DNA of 64,000 nucleotides, taken from NCBI RefSeq assembly GCF_018446385.1, contig NC_055996.1, positions 130,372,532 through 130,436,531 on the forward strand, written 5' to 3'. Below the pieces are notes generated by a model. The model did not search any database. It saw nothing but the letters and a program-made list of their open reading frames with translations, and was not told the DNA's origin. Source of the DNA: Zingiber officinale (taxonomy: Eukaryota > Streptophyta > Magnoliopsida > Zingiberales > Zingiberaceae). This document shows positions 1 through 12,824 of the stretch, one piece after another; positions within the stretch are counted from its first letter, which is position 1; every line of letters starts with the position of its first letter. The translations under genes were made by a program, and so were the position numbers.

Positions 1-352
1 CAACTTTCTAGTCACCCATTAATAGTGAACTCACAACATATTGTCACACTATGCTATGATTTCACTATCAATCGAATTCAACTAAGGAATGAAATAGCAA
101 AGCTTGAAATAGAACCTAATCTAGTAATGAAGTCACTGCAGTAAATGAGAAACTAATTGCATCTAATGATTTCTGAATGAAGTAAAGAACTAACCCTGCT
201 TGTGATTGAAAATGCAAATTTAAACAACTAACCTAAACTATTCCTTAACAAAGAAACCTAAGATAAGCATAATGAAACTAAATTAACAACTAAACAAATT
301 GATAAAAATTGAAATATGACTAAAGAACAAATAAGATCAAGAATCAACTAAT

Positions 353-568
353 CTATACATCAGATCCCTTTAGAATTTTTGCAAGAAAAAAAAATAGAAT
401 GGAAGAGTAAAGAAATAGAATTCAGAATCTAAGAACAGAGACAAAATTGCAATTACAAAACTATACATCAGATCCCTTAAGAATTTTTGCAAGAAAAAAA
501 AATAGAATGGAAGAGTAAAGAAATAGAATTCAGAATCTAAGAACAGAGACAAAATTGCAATTACAAAA
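353..568. repeat. 108-bp tandem duplication inside the left Athila LTR
   Basis: Two nearly identical 108-bp units lie head to tail (353-460 and 461-568), each starting with ctatacatcagatccctt. The matching LTR at about 56.49-56.6 kb has only one unit, so the doubling happened in this copy after the segmental duplication. Confidence 0.85.
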
Positions 569-1440
569 CTAAGTGAGCAAAAGCATTAAACGAACTAGAA
601 TTTCAGAAATAAAAACATGTAAAATAGAATTGCGTCAACATAAGTTCAGAATCTAAAGGAACAAAACATCCCAATTCCCTAACCACACTCCAACATTCCT
701 TCTCCTTGGCGTTACACAAGGAACCGCAATGACACTTCATGCGATGTCGGAAGAAAAAAACCTCAACTACAACTCAGTCGTGAAGAGCTAAGAATGCCCA
801 AGAAACCTCCCAAGTGAACAAAGACCAATCAGGACTGTCAATGAACCGAAATATAGAATTGTGCAATCCGGAATCACTGCCTCCTAGATGAAGGCTGCGG
901 AAGATGGAATGTCATTGGAGGAGACTCGGCAACACTGGAAGAATGCTGCTTGTGTTGCCAAGGTGAGGATGGACAAAAAGATCAAAGGAACGCCTCCTAA
1001 TCAGTGGCAGAAACAAGAAATCGTGGATTGGAATCACTCCCGAGAAACCTTCGCCGGTGGTTCCTGAAGATCGGAAGTTGATCGCTGATAGTTGAAGACT
1101 TCAATGCCGGTGGACGAGTGCTGAGATGCAGATCTGGAATTGGAATGAGGCTATTTGTCCATGCAAGCAAGAAGACGACACGGTGAACAGTAGTGCAAGC
1201 CACTATTCACTGTGCCAAACTTGGGTTTTATACTCTGTGTGGTTTGGTCGGCATAGCGGCTTGAGCTGGGTTCAAGTGGAATTTTTTAAGGGCAATTGAT
1301 GAGAGGTCAAACTTGGGTTAAGCTCAATGGGTTGGAAAGTGAGGTTTGCACTTCTTCATTAGTTGAATGAACGAAGCCTCCACTCGAATCATGCATCAAT
1401 TTAAATGTCCTACAAGACCAAATTCAAATTAGGACAAATA

Positions 1441-1445
1441 TCTCA
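1441..1445. repeat. target site duplication TCTCA, left
   Basis: TCTCA precedes the TG of the 5' LTR and is repeated directly after the 3' LTR at 18506-18510. The matching position in unit 2 reads continuously through TCTCATGCATTAAG without an insertion, which confirms the empty site. Confidence 0.92.
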
Positions 1446-1851
1446 TGTTGGATATAATTATCCTTATTAGGTGGGCTTATTTGTAAGTTGCACATATGAA
1501 TACGATCTGAACTCGTTTAAGTGATATAACTTAAAGTTATTGAGTTTTTGGGTTATTAGATGTGGATCTCATATGTGTAAAACCCATTATCTGCATCCAT
1601 TATCATCTATGGGCTGATAATAGATGTGCACTATATAATTGGCTGGTTCCTAAAGGATTAGGGCATCCTTTTGAGACGTCTCTTCATTCCCCATTGATGA
1701 AGAGGATTTGACACTGTCAACCCTAACTCCTCTAGAAGACAACCTTCTTCTTCTTCCTCAGGATTGTTGGATCGATGAACCCTACATGAAGAACAATGAC
1801 AATTTCGCTGCATTCGGAATTTATACGGCGTAGGTTTTACAAGAACTATCA
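1446..1851 (+). repeat. 5' LTR of the copia element
   Basis: Starts TGTTGGATATAATTATCC and ends AAGAACTATCA. It is 406 bp long and pairs with the 415-bp 3' LTR at 18091-18505. Confidence 0.9.
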
Positions 1852-1853
1852 AT

Positions 1854-1865
1854 TGGTATCAGAGC
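1854..1865 (+). promoter_or_regulatory. primer binding site (initiator tRNA-Met type)
   Basis: TGGTATCAGAGC, two bases after the 5' LTR. It is the standard copia primer site, complementary to the 3' end of initiator methionine tRNA. Confidence 0.88.
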
Positions 1866-3189
1866 CACAGGTTCTGTTTCATCGTTTTCATTGGCAATAA
1901 AATTTAAGTTTTTTTATCGATTTGTTGTTTGTATGCTAGATCAAGTTTTCCTAGTATACTATAATTTTTTATCGTCAAACAAATTATGTAAAAGAAAACC
2001 TAGGAAAGACTTGATTTTCCATGTAGAGATGGTTTAATCGATTGATTTGGTCGGCCAATTGATTACCAATCAATTACCAAGTCTAAAATATCAAACAAAA
2101 TCTATAGAAATTAATTAAAGATTTTTCTTAATTGAATCCATGCCAAAACTTGCGATGGGATAACTTTTTAATCGATTAGATTTTTTTTTTCAATCTATTA
2201 AAAAGTTTAAAAGATCAACGTTAATTGATTGGATTTGTTCGAATCGATTAACATCGTCTATTTCTTTCTTTTGTTCATGAAATAGTAAACAAACTGTTTT
2301 CATTTACTATTTCAACAATGTGAAACAATAAACGAAAACAAAAGAAAAAATGCATTAAATATTTTTTTTATTTTTTTAATGCATGAATAATTAAGGGATT
2401 CAATAGTATTAAATAATACTATTTAATTATAGAACTTAAAGCAGTTTTAGCTTCTTAAGGGAGGGTTCTATATACAATCATGTAGTCGTATATAGTAGGC
2501 TTTCAAATCGATTGGAATAATCGATTGGATCATACCAATCAACTACCATAAGGTATCAATCGATTAATAAATCTAATTTTATGTTGTTAAGGCTAATTAA
2601 ATAATTTCTGTTCGAATTAAGTTCCTAGAGTTTTCTTGGGTATATTTACACAACGTGCTACTAAGTTGAACTAATGTGTTGGCCCAAAGGAAGATACCTT
2701 AGATAGGTTTAGTGCATTTTGTGTTGGTAGACGTATATCTATGCTAAAAGGAATCGGCCCAAAGGAAGGTTACTTTTATGCCAGATATATGCATAAGGTA
2801 GCTTACAACTATGGAACAAAGTATTATTTTATTCAGATCATGCACAAAATATGTTAGCTCAAAGGAAAACATATTATGTGGTTGATTAAGGTTGCTGTGA
2901 GTTATGGACCAAAATATAACTCATATAAAGTATCATATTATGTGCACAATGGTTGGTCCAAAGGAAGGCACATTGTGTGGCCAATTAAAGTTTGAGTTAT
3001 ATTAGAGTATATCGCTAATAAATAATATGTCGGCTTAAAGGAAGGCACATTATGTTGTACTTGGTATCTTATAAAGAGCTCATTATATGCATTTAAAATT
3101 TTATTTTATTTACATAATTTTATATTACTTATATGTTCTTGGCTTTAATTAAATCGTAAGTTTAAATAAATTTCTCTCTTTAAATTTCA
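1866..3189 (+). other. copia leader region, no gene recognised
   Basis: A+T-rich leader between the primer site and the gag region. It contains repeated AATCGATT-type motifs (about 2035-2580). It also has several loosely repeated segments with a ggcccaaaggaag-like core at about 2670, 2760, 2860, 2945 and 3030. No coding region is seen. Confidence 0.55.
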
Positions 3190-3990
3190 GTACAATCTAT
3201 AACTGCCAGCATTAATAACATCCCAACATTAACTGATTCAAATTTTACTGAATGGAAAGAATATGTGATCGTAGTCTTAGGTTGCATGGACTTAGACTAT
3301 GCATTAAGGAATGATCGCCCCGCACTTCTGACCAGTGCTAGCACTATAGAGCAGAGGGCTAAATTTCAGCTGTGGGAGAAATCAAATCACATGTGTCTGA
3401 GTATCATGAAGCTTTCCGTACCAACACCAATAAAGGGTTCAATAACGGAGGGAGGAGATACTAGGAGTTTCCTGAACCAATCAACAGACCAATTCACCTA
3501 AAATGAAAAGGCCAAGACTACCACACTTCTTACGAAGTTGGTAACCATGCGGTACAATAGTAAAGGAAACATAAAGGAGTACATTATGGAGATGTCCAAT
3601 ATAGTGACAAGTTTGAAAGCACTAAAACTTGATATGTCTAAGTGTATGTTAGTGCATTTCGTCTTGATGTCTCTGCCTGCATGGTTCACTCCTTTAAAGA
3701 TATCGTATAATATTCAAAAGGAAAAGTAGACATTGAATGAGCTCATTGCTCAATGTGTGCAAGAGGAGGGGAGACTAAAGATTGAGATATCTGAGAGTGC
3801 TCACTTAGCATCTTGTTCTCAAAGTACGAGTAAGAAATGAAAGAGGATCAATAACAAAGGAAAAGGAAAATAAACTGCAGATTCTGGAGGCAATGAATTG
3901 CCATAAGGAGCACAAGAAGTAGGATAAGAAATCCACTTGTTTCTTTTGCAAGAAGAAAGGTCATATGAAGAAAGATTACCTCAAGTACAC
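3190..3990 (+). pseudogene. copia gag region with zinc knuckle (fossil)
   Basis: Translated pieces resemble copia gag: a WKEYVIVVLGCMDLDYALR stretch near 3255-3310 and a CCHC-like knuckle (CFFCKKKGHMKKD) near 3940-3975. The region is broken. Confidence 0.75.
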
Positions 3991-4238
3991 CAACTAACAT
4001 GTAAAGAAAGATAAACTTCTCAACTTTATTAGTTCAGAAGTCAATCTAGCTATTGTACCCACTAACACTTGGTGGATAGATACCGGTGCTACTACTCACA
4101 TAAGTGTCACTATGCAGGGTTGTCTCACGAGTCGACGTCCGCTCGATGGTGAAAGATACGTCTATATAGGAAATTGAAAAGAAGGTTGAAATTGAGTCGA
4201 TTGGTGTTTTTAGGCTCTATTTAGGAACTAATATTTTT

Positions 4239-5290
4239 TTGAATTTAAAAAATACAATTATTGTACCATCTTTTCAACAAAATTTAATTTCATTTTCTTG
4301 TTTAGATAAATCACGTTATTCTTGTTCATTTAAAAATAGAATTTTCAGTATTTTCTTTAATTCAGTGTTGGTTGGTAATGGTTCCTTGGTTGATAAGCTT
4401 TATATATTGAACACCTTTACTCCTATGGTTGACAACGTAATAGTGTATAGTATAGATATAAAATGTAAATTGACCAACGAGAATTTTTCCATGTTGTGGC
4501 ATAGGCGTTTAGGATATATATCTAAACAAAGTCTAAAAAGGTTAATGTCACATGGAATTCTCGATTCCCTTGATATGTCAGACTTTGATATCTAAATAGA
4601 GTGTGTTAAGGGAAGACCACAAATAAAAGAACAAGGGGACTAGCCGTTATAGTGATATTTTGAAGCTAATACATACAGACATTTGTGGACCATTCCCTAA
4701 GGTACCTTGGAATAGACACACATATTTTATTAGTTTCATATACGACTATTCTAGATTTGGCTATCTATACCTTATTCATGAGAAGTCACAATCTTTGGAG
4801 ATGCTTAAAATTTTCAAAGCCGAATTTGAACTTTAACTAGGTAAGAAAATTAAAGTCGTCCGATCTGACCCTGGACGTGAATATTACGGTCGATATGATA
4901 GATCAGGTGAACAATGTCTAGGACCTTTTACGAATTACCTTGCTGAGTGTGAGATTATGCCTCAGTATACCATGCCTGGTACTCCCAATCAGAATGGTAT
5001 AGCCGAATGTCGCAATCGAACCCTAAAAAACATGGTAAGAAGTATAATGACTTTCACTTCTCTACCAGAGTGCTTGTGGGATGAAGTACTCAAGACTATA
5101 GTTTACCTACTCAATAGAGTACCTAGTAAGGCAGTAACTAAAACCTCATTTGAGATCTGGATGTGTAGAAATCCTAGCATTAGATATTTACACGTTTAGG
5201 GTTGTCCAGCTGAAGCTAGGCCTTACAAGCCTAATGAAAGAAAATGGGACTCAAGAACAGTTAGCTGTAATTTTATAGGTTATTCTGAGA
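4239..5290 (+). pseudogene. copia pre-integrase and integrase region (fossil)
   Basis: The pre-integrase signature WHRRLGYISKQSLKRL is near 4497-4545. Integrase core-like segments follow, including HTDICGPFP near 4675 and GTPNQNGIAECRNRTLKNM near 4978-5035. This order, protease-side then integrase then RT, is diagnostic of copia. Broken. Confidence 0.8.
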
Positions 5291-5659
5291 AGTCAAGAGG
5301 GTATAAATTTTATGATCCCTCTAATAGATCTTTCTTCGAAACAGGAAATGCCAAGTTCATTGAGGACAGCGGGAGTGATAAGGTCAGGGAAATATCTTTT
5401 GAGGAATGCGTTGGCAATCCTCCTGTGATCACTACTAGTGCGACCAATAGTGGCGTAGTTACCACACTGCATATTATGGATATTACACATCCAGTGAGCA
5501 TAGTGAACCAAGATATTCCATGACATCTCCAATGTAATTAGAGGAGCCTGCCACTGAAATTGAAGTGTTGACTCATATTGATGAGCAAGTACCTTAACCA
5601 CCTTAAACACAAGTGCCTTTAAGGCGATCCATAAGGGAATAGAGAACCACAAATTCTCA

Positions 5660-6489
5660 TGATTATGTTTATCTCCAAGAGCATGGCTTTAACATAGGGT
5701 TAGAAGGTGATCCTACATCTTTCCAAGAAGTCAAACAATGCTCTAACCCTAAAAGGTGGATTAATGCCATGAAAGAAGAGTTGAAGTCTATGGTAGACAA
5801 TGCCATTTGAGAACTTGTCGAATTGCTTGAAGACAAGAAGCCGATTGGATGTAAATGAATATTTAAAACCAAGTGGGATTCAAGGGGTAATATTGAAAAG
5901 TATAAGGCTTGTCTTGTTGCCAAGGGATTCACTCAGAAAAAAGATATTGATTACAAGGAGACTTTCTCACTTGTGTCGACAAAAGACTCTCTTAGAGTAA
6001 TCATGACACTTGTAGCTCATTATGATTTGGAGCTACATCAAATGGATGTAAAGATTGCATTCCTCAATAGAGATATAGAGGAGTCTATATATATGGTGTA
6101 ACCAGAGAACTTTGAGTCTAAAGATTTAAAGCATCTAGTATGTAGATTAAAGAAGTTCATTTATGGTTTAAAGCAGGCATCTCGTTAATGGTACTGAAAA
6201 TTTAATCAAGTGGTTACCTCATTTGGATTTAAAGAGAATCCCATTGATCAATACATATATTCAAGTTCAATGGAAGTAAGTTTGTTATACTTGTTTTGTA
6301 TGTAGACGATATATTGCTTGTGAGCAATAATAAGGGTATGCTACATCAAACCAAGTCATTTCTATCAGGTAATTTTGAAATGAAAGATCTTAGTGAAGCA
6401 TCCTTTGCTTTAGGCATACAAATCTATCATGATCGTTCAAGATACATTCTTGGACTTTCACAACATGGCTATATTGAAAAGGTGCTTAT
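5660..6489 (+). pseudogene. copia reverse transcriptase region, upstream part (fossil)
   Basis: Segments of the copia-type RT (RVT_2) are recognisable: KEELKSM near 5774, the FYGLKQA-like motif near 6160, and YVDDILLVSNNKGML at 6299-6343, the catalytic-box region of copia RTs. The coding region is interrupted at 6489 by the SIRE-like insertion. Broken. Confidence 0.8.
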
Positions 6490-7548
6490 TGTTGGTGCGG
6501 TTAGCACTAACGATTTAACCCAGGTTTTGATGAATGACAAATCAGGTTAAGTTAGTTTATTGTTGTCTGACACTTTGATCAAGTGTGCAGGAGAAGTCCA
6601 GACAGGTCGACGGGCTGACCGGATGTCTGGCACGAAGCCCATCTAGGTCGACGGGCTGACCGGATAGCTGGCACGAAGTCCAAGCGGGTCGACGGGCTGA
6701 CCGGACGCTTAGGCACGAAGTCCAGACGGATCGACGGGCTGACCGAACGTCTGGCAGGTAAGTGAGGTAAGTCACTGGAGGGGAGTGATTACGAGGACGC
6801 GTTCCCGGGAAGGGAACATTAGGCGTCAATCCGACTTAGATCCATTTCGGATATCTAAGTCGAGATTGTGATTAGATTCCGGTCTCGGAAAGACGGAATT
6901 TAAGTCATACTCTTTTTCTATTACTTTGTTGAACTTTAACTATGCTAACAATATGTTTTACAGGATCTATTTGTCTCGGACTAACCTTGTTTTGCAGGAA
7001 AGTTGTTCGCTGAAAAAAGGTGGTCCGAGCGCCCGGAGGGGATCCGGGCGCCCGGGAGGCACCCGGGCGCCCTGGAGGCAAAAATTATCCTGACCGCGCG
7101 TCGCCACTTGGAGCTCGCTGGTTGGACTTGCCACGTCTCACCAGGGCGCCTGGAAGGGATCCAGGGCGCCCCGAGCTTCATATAAAAGATGGGGCGGAGG
7201 CAGAGATAACAATCAACTCAGAACTCTCAGACTGCTTGCTCTACTACTCTGCGCTCCTGCGACGCTAACGAAGATCCGACGATATACTCCTTTCCTGTTC
7301 TTTAATTCTTGTCGGTATTTTCGTTATTTTGCTAGCATTACTGTACCTTAAATTGTAATCATTTTTGAACTGCTAGAAATTGCCCAACGAAAGTACTCAC
7401 GGAGTACGGGCCTTCGAGTAGGAGTCGTCACAGGCTCCGAACGAAGTAAAATTCATTGTGTCCAACTTTTATTCCGCTGCGTTTATACTCGTTATTTTTC
7501 GAATCGATATTCACCCCCCCCCCTCTATCGACGTTTCACGATTCAACA
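6490..7548 (+). repeat. 5' LTR of the SIRE-like element
   Basis: Begins TGTTGGTGCGGTTAGCAC and ends with ATTCAACA; 1059 bp. It contains a run of imperfect units built on GGTCGACGGGCTGACCGGA at about 6600-6760, and a C-tract at 7512-7523. Confidence 0.9.
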
Positions 7549-7550
7549 AG

Positions 7551-7562
7551 TGGTATCAGAGC
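7551..7562 (+). promoter_or_regulatory. primer binding site of the SIRE-like element
   Basis: TGGTATCAGAGC, two bases after the LTR. Confidence 0.87.
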
Positions 7563-7963
7563 AGGTACCGCTTTGATTTGGTGCAACCACCAGTCAGGCA
7601 AAGAGGGATGTTTTTTAAAGAAAAATTAGATATCGTTCGTCTTTAAAATAAAACCTTACACCTTTCGTTTTTTCCCTCCAAAACTGTTTTTGAAAAACAC
7701 ATCATCATCTTTTCACCGTTGCTTAGTATTGATAAAATATTACATTTTCAAAATTTTGGAATAATATTTTTTTATTAATATTTTATTATTTTTCGAAATT
7801 AGTGCAATATTATATTCTTTCTCCAGCACTGCTAATCCAAGACCAAGTCTTGGGATTTTTTGTTTGTTTCTCTTGTCGGGAAATTATGACTCTTCTAGAA
7901 GGACGGAACCCCTGCGAACCACCACCATACGATCATGAAGACTTCAACTACTGGAAGTGATTA

Positions 7964-8836
7964 ATGGAATGCTTCTTAGGAAGCGTAGACATCGATTATA
8001 TGCTAATTTTGAGGAAACCTTCTCAAAACTCGGAACTGAACAAAAAGGTAAGTAACATTATTTGTAATGTTTTACCTAACAATATTTTATGCAGATTAGA
8101 AAAGTACAAGAATGCATATGAGCTGTGGACCCAGTTGATCAAGCTTCACGAGACGCCGATGGAGCTAGAAGATCAAGTTAAAATCAAATATGGACTCGAG
8201 TCAAATCCAACGGAGAAGCCTACTGAATTAGGGGTTGCGCTCAAGGTTAATAATATTTACCAAAATACCCCTGCTAATAGTAGTTTAAATAATCAGCATG
8301 ATGATAAGTATGAAATTTGTCCAAGTATGGTGCATGATAACCTAGATTTAAATGATTTAAATTCAAAATCACAAAATAATCTAGACTCTGATCAAGTCAA
8401 TCAAGACTCTGATCAATTTGGCATCAACCTTGACTTGGTAAAACAGAACAATGACCAAATCAATTCAAATAATTTAATTAATTCAGAAAATTTAAAATTA
8501 GGTGAGCATTTAGACATAAATAAGTCAAACATTAAAATAAATTTGAATTTAAATGCTAAAAATGAGAAAATGGATAAAATCAATAAATACCTTGATAAAA
8601 TATTTAATAATCAAGATAAAATTAGTCTAGAAAATGCTATCCAAAACCAAGATAATTTAATTAATAAAAAATTAAACCTTAAAGATAAAACTAATCTAAT
8701 AAATTCAATTAACCATATCAATTTAAAAGGCAAAGAAAATATAAGGATAAAATCAAACACTTTGATAAAATCAAAACTGAATTTAACAAACTTAAAATTA
8801 AATGTTAAAGATAACATATTAAACAAAAATAATTAG
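7964..8836 (+). pseudogene. SIRE-like gag region with an Asn/Leu/Lys-rich tail (fossil)
   Basis: The first roughly 90 residues resemble copia/SIRE gag: a W-x-x-L-MECFLGSVDIDY type start, then LEKYKNAYELWTQLIKLHE, the usual helix-rich gag core. The rest is a low-complexity tail dominated by N, L, K, D and I. Similar composition continues without a recognisable domain to about 9100. I do not assign a function to the tail. The element is treated as a fossil. Confidence 0.65.
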
Positions 8837-9129
8837 GAAATTTCAAAATTAACAATTAATAAAAAGCTAAAAGATAAACCGTTAAGAAAATATAATTCAA
8901 ACAGTTTAGTTAATTTAAATTTAAAAATAAATAAAAACTTAAACTTTAAAAATAAGCTATTAAAGAAAGATAATTCAATTAACCCAATAAAATTGAAATT
9001 GAAAGAAAATTCAAATAATAAATACACTCTCTTAAAGAAAGATAATTTGACCAATTTAATTAATTCAAAATTAAAATTAAATTACAAATTAAACATTAAA
9101 ACTTAACTAAAACCAACTCTAATTATACA

Positions 9130-9680
9130 AAAATCTTAAATTAAAGGCCGATAATTCAGGGGAGGCTCCAGAATAGTCGACACCTCCAAAACCAACCTAC
9201 CCGAAAAGGGTAACCCCAACCAACCTACCCGACAGGGTAATTAGGACTAGTTAAAGAGGGTTCAAGTTTAACTTGAATCATGATACTGGTGAAGTTTTTT
9301 GATGATAGTACGTTGGGGAAGCTTGGGCATCGCATATCTAGAAAGATATGACTTCAATCTGGTGCATTTGGCCAAGTGGAACCGACCGAAGCTACCTTTA
9401 AATGGATCCTAACTAGTTAGACCAAGGTTTAGTACTAAGCTTCGTGGATAGGACTATTCGGAAAAGCTCGAAAGGTTGGTTACTTCTAATGACGTCCAAG
9501 TGACTCACCAAGCTTAGAAGTTTATCCGAAGAATGCCTATTTGTTGAGACCAAAGTTAAACCTGAATCTAACACAAGTTAAACCAAACTCTGTAATTAAA
9601 TCTAATTCATCTCACAAAATTATAAGATTCCCTGATTGATAATATAGATCGGGTGAGATGAATAAGGATTAAATTAATTA
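9130..9680 (+). other. SIRE-like element interior, no gene recognised
   Basis: Moderately complex sequence between the gag tail and the A+T array. Pieces such as AGCTTCGTGGATAGG look like ordinary retroelement interior, but no conserved domain can be read. Confidence 0.45.
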
Positions 9681-9689
9681 ATTTTCAAA

Positions 9690-11420
9690 CTAAATTAAAA
9701 TTAATTAAAATTAAATTTTGAATTTCAAATTAAAATTATATTTCAAATTTCAAATTAAAATTAAATTTTGAATTTCAAATTAAAATTAAACTTTGAATTT
9801 CAATTAAAATTAAATTTTGAATTTCAAATTAAATTAAATTAAAATTAAATTAAAATTAATTTTTTTAAAAATCTATTTTAAAAATTAAACTTAATTTTTT
9901 TTAACTTAAAAATTTATTTTAAAACTTAATTTTTTTAACTTAAAAATTTATTTTAAAACTTATTTTTTTTAACTTAAAAATTTATTATTTTAACTTAAAA
10001 ATTTATTTTAACCTAAAAATTATTTTAACTTAATTATTTTTTTTTTAAAAAAAATTCTTTTAAAAATTCTTTTAAAGACTTTTAAAACTTATTTTAAAAA
10101 TTCTTTTAAAAAAAAATATTTTAAACTTTTAAAAACCATTTTAAAAATTCTTTAAAAAATATTTTAAAAATTCTTTAAAAACTCTTTTAAAAAATCTTTA
10201 AAAACTTTTTTAAAAATTCTTTAAAATTTTTTTAAAAAAATTCTTGAAAAACTCTTTTAAAAATTCATTAAAAACTTTTTTAAAAATTCAATAAAAACTA
10301 TATTAAAAATTCTTTAAAAACTATTTTAAAAATTATTTTAAAAACTCTTTTAACAATCATTTTCAAAACTTTAAAAATTCTTTTAAAAAGTATTTTAAAA
10401 CATTTTAAAAATTATTTTAAAAACTCTTTTAAAAAGCATTTTAAAAATTCTTTTAAAAATTCTTTTAAAAATTATTTTAAAAACTCATTTAAAAATCATT
10501 TTAAAAACTCATTTAAAAATCATTTTCAAAACTTTAAAAATTCTTTTAAAAAGTATTTTAAAACATTTTAAAAATTATTTTAAATACTCTTTTAAAAAGC
10601 ACTTTAAAAATTCTTTTAAAAATTATTTTAAAAACCCATTTAAAAATCATTTTCAAAACTTTAAAAAGTATTTTAAAACATTTTAAAAATTATTTTAAAT
10701 ACTCTTTTAAAAAGCACTTTAAAAATTATTTTAAAACATTTTAAAAATTATTTTAAAAACTCTTTTAAAAATCATTTTAAAAACTTTAAATATTCTTTTA
10801 AAAATTATTTTAAAACATTTTAAAAATTATTTTAAAACATTTTAAAAATTATTTTAAAAACTCATTTAAAAATCATTTTCAAAACTTTAAAAAGTATTTT
10901 AAAACATTTTAAAAATTATTTTAAATACTCTTTTAAAAAGCACTTTAAAAATTCTTTTAAAACATTTTAAAAATTATTTTAAAAACTCTTTTAAAAATCA
11001 TTTTAAAAACTTTAAAAATTATTTTAAAAATTATTTTAAAAACATTTTAAAAATTATTTTAAAAACTCTTTTAAAAAGCATTTTAACTTTAAAAATCCTT
11101 TTAAAAAACTATTTAAAAAATTATTTTAAAATTTTTTTAAAACTATTTTAAAAATTATTTTAAAAAAAATACTTTTAAAAATTATTTAAAAAAAATTCTT
11201 TTAAATTTTTTTATAAAAAAAACTATTTTAAAAATTATTTTAAGAATCTTTTTTTAAAACAACTCTTTTAAAAAAAATCCTTTTAAAAACTCTTTTAAAA
11301 ACTATTTAAAACTTCTTTTAAACCATTGTATAGATTCTTTTAAAAAAAAATTATTCTTAAACTTTAAAAAGTATTATTTAGATTTTAAACTTTTTTTTCC
11401 TTAAACATTATTTTTCTTAA
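9690..11420. repeat. A+T array built on TTTTAAAA palindromes
   Basis: About 1.7 kb consisting almost wholly of TTTTAAAA and TTTTTAAAAA palindromes spaced roughly 10-20 bp apart. Higher-order copies of segments such as ATTATTTTAAAAACTCTTTT recur. A looser A+T-rich zone continues to about 12480. No coding potential is visible. Confidence 0.85.
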
Positions 11421-12819
11421 AATTATTTTTAAACTTAATTTAACCTAACTGAATATTAAAACTTAAATTAAAACTTAATATTGAAATTACAATTAAAATT
11501 TAAAAATTTAACTTAAACTTAAAACTTAAAACCAAATTAATCACTAATATTAATTTAAATCTAAAATCAAAACTGAATTGAACGTATGTTAATTGCCATT
11601 AAATAATTATCATTTTAAAATCCTTTTAAACACTATTTTAGAAATCCTGTTAGAAATCCCTTAACAATATTAATAATAATAATTCTTTTAAATCCATTTA
11701 AAACTTATACACCTAACTTAAAAACTTAAATTCCGTTAACTTTAACTTTAAACTTAATTATGTAATTAATAAGCATAACTTAACTGTTTAAGTTTAACTT
11801 CATTTGAGAACTAAAATTGACTTGAATTAAACCTTACTTAACTGTGTCTAATAATTTTAACTTCATGCTAACTTCAAACTAAATTAATCCCACTTAAAAG
11901 GAAGTAAATAAAAAAAAAGTAATTATAACTAACACTCTCATTGACAACTCAATCAATTAATATGAAATTTAAATTATTTTATTAAGTATTAAATTATTAA
12001 ATCAACTAAAAATTAATCAATAAATTATTGATAATGGCCAACTGTTTTTGATTTAATAAAGTTTATCTTATTAAACCTTAAACTGAAGCTCAACCACCTG
12101 AATCTAATATTAATTATTGATTAATCAAATTCAAATAAACAATTATATCAAGGATACAGAGATAAATATGTAAATAATATAAGGGTTACCAAATCCCTTA
12201 GATCACTTAGGTAGATAAATGTGTTAGGGCTTGAAATTTAACACACTCAAACCTTAGCATTATATTAAGGGGGAGTAATAAATAAGGAGGATTAATAAAT
12301 TAAAGGAGTATCAAATTCAGGGGGAGGTTTACTTTTTAATTATCTCCTTAAGTGTTATTTTTTAATCTTCTCTAGAAAATTCTACCTCAATTTTAAAAAA
12401 AAAATATCTACTTTGAATATTTTTAGCAAATATTTTCAAATTTTATGTCAGGTTTAGGGGGAGGAATTAATTAAAAATTTCCCTTTACATAAAATATTTT
12501 AAATTTTGTTTGAAAAATGTTTTCTTAAAAATTTCTTAAACCTACTTTTGAAAACTAACTCTTATAAAACTAAGTTGTTTTTAAGAATTGGGTTTTACTT
12601 TTTATTGAAAATTGATTTTGAAAATTAGATTTACCTTAGTTTTGAAAATTGTGGAAATTAGATTTTTCAAAACTTAAGTTTACAAACTAAGCTTCTCAAA
12701 ATCCATTATGCTTACTTGAAATTAGATTTAAACTCCCCCAGATTTACTTGACATTATTTATTATTTTGTCTGAAGTCTGTATTTATGCTTACTTAATCCA
12801 TGCTTACTTTTGATGAATG

Positions 12820-12824
12820 CCAAA
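12820..12824. repeat. target site duplication CCAAA of the solo LTR
   Basis: CCAAA stands before TGTAACGACCC and is repeated at 15561-15565 after TCGTTACA. Confidence 0.88.

Larger units (their letters stand above)
1..1445 (-). mobile_element. Athila-type LTR, left part (unit 1)
   Basis: This stretch matches 56131-57470 almost base for base in order. That second copy lies inside the Athila LTR at 55873-57557, so this is the same LTR seen from the window edge; about 250 bp lie outside. The LTR is interrupted at 1445 by the copia element and resumes at 18506. It is read on the minus strand, like the second copy. Short open frames in it are low-complexity or non-conserved and I do not call them genes. 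It is an old fossil element. Confidence 0.8.

Noticed and set aside
8611-9054. Minus-strand open frames opposite the gag tail
   Set aside because: Phe/Leu-rich antisense shadows of the A+T-rich low-complexity tail; no family resemblance.
9690-11420. A CRISPR-like or satellite array
   Set aside because: There are no conserved repeat and unique spacer units; it is irregular A+T palindrome sequence inside a plant retroelement.
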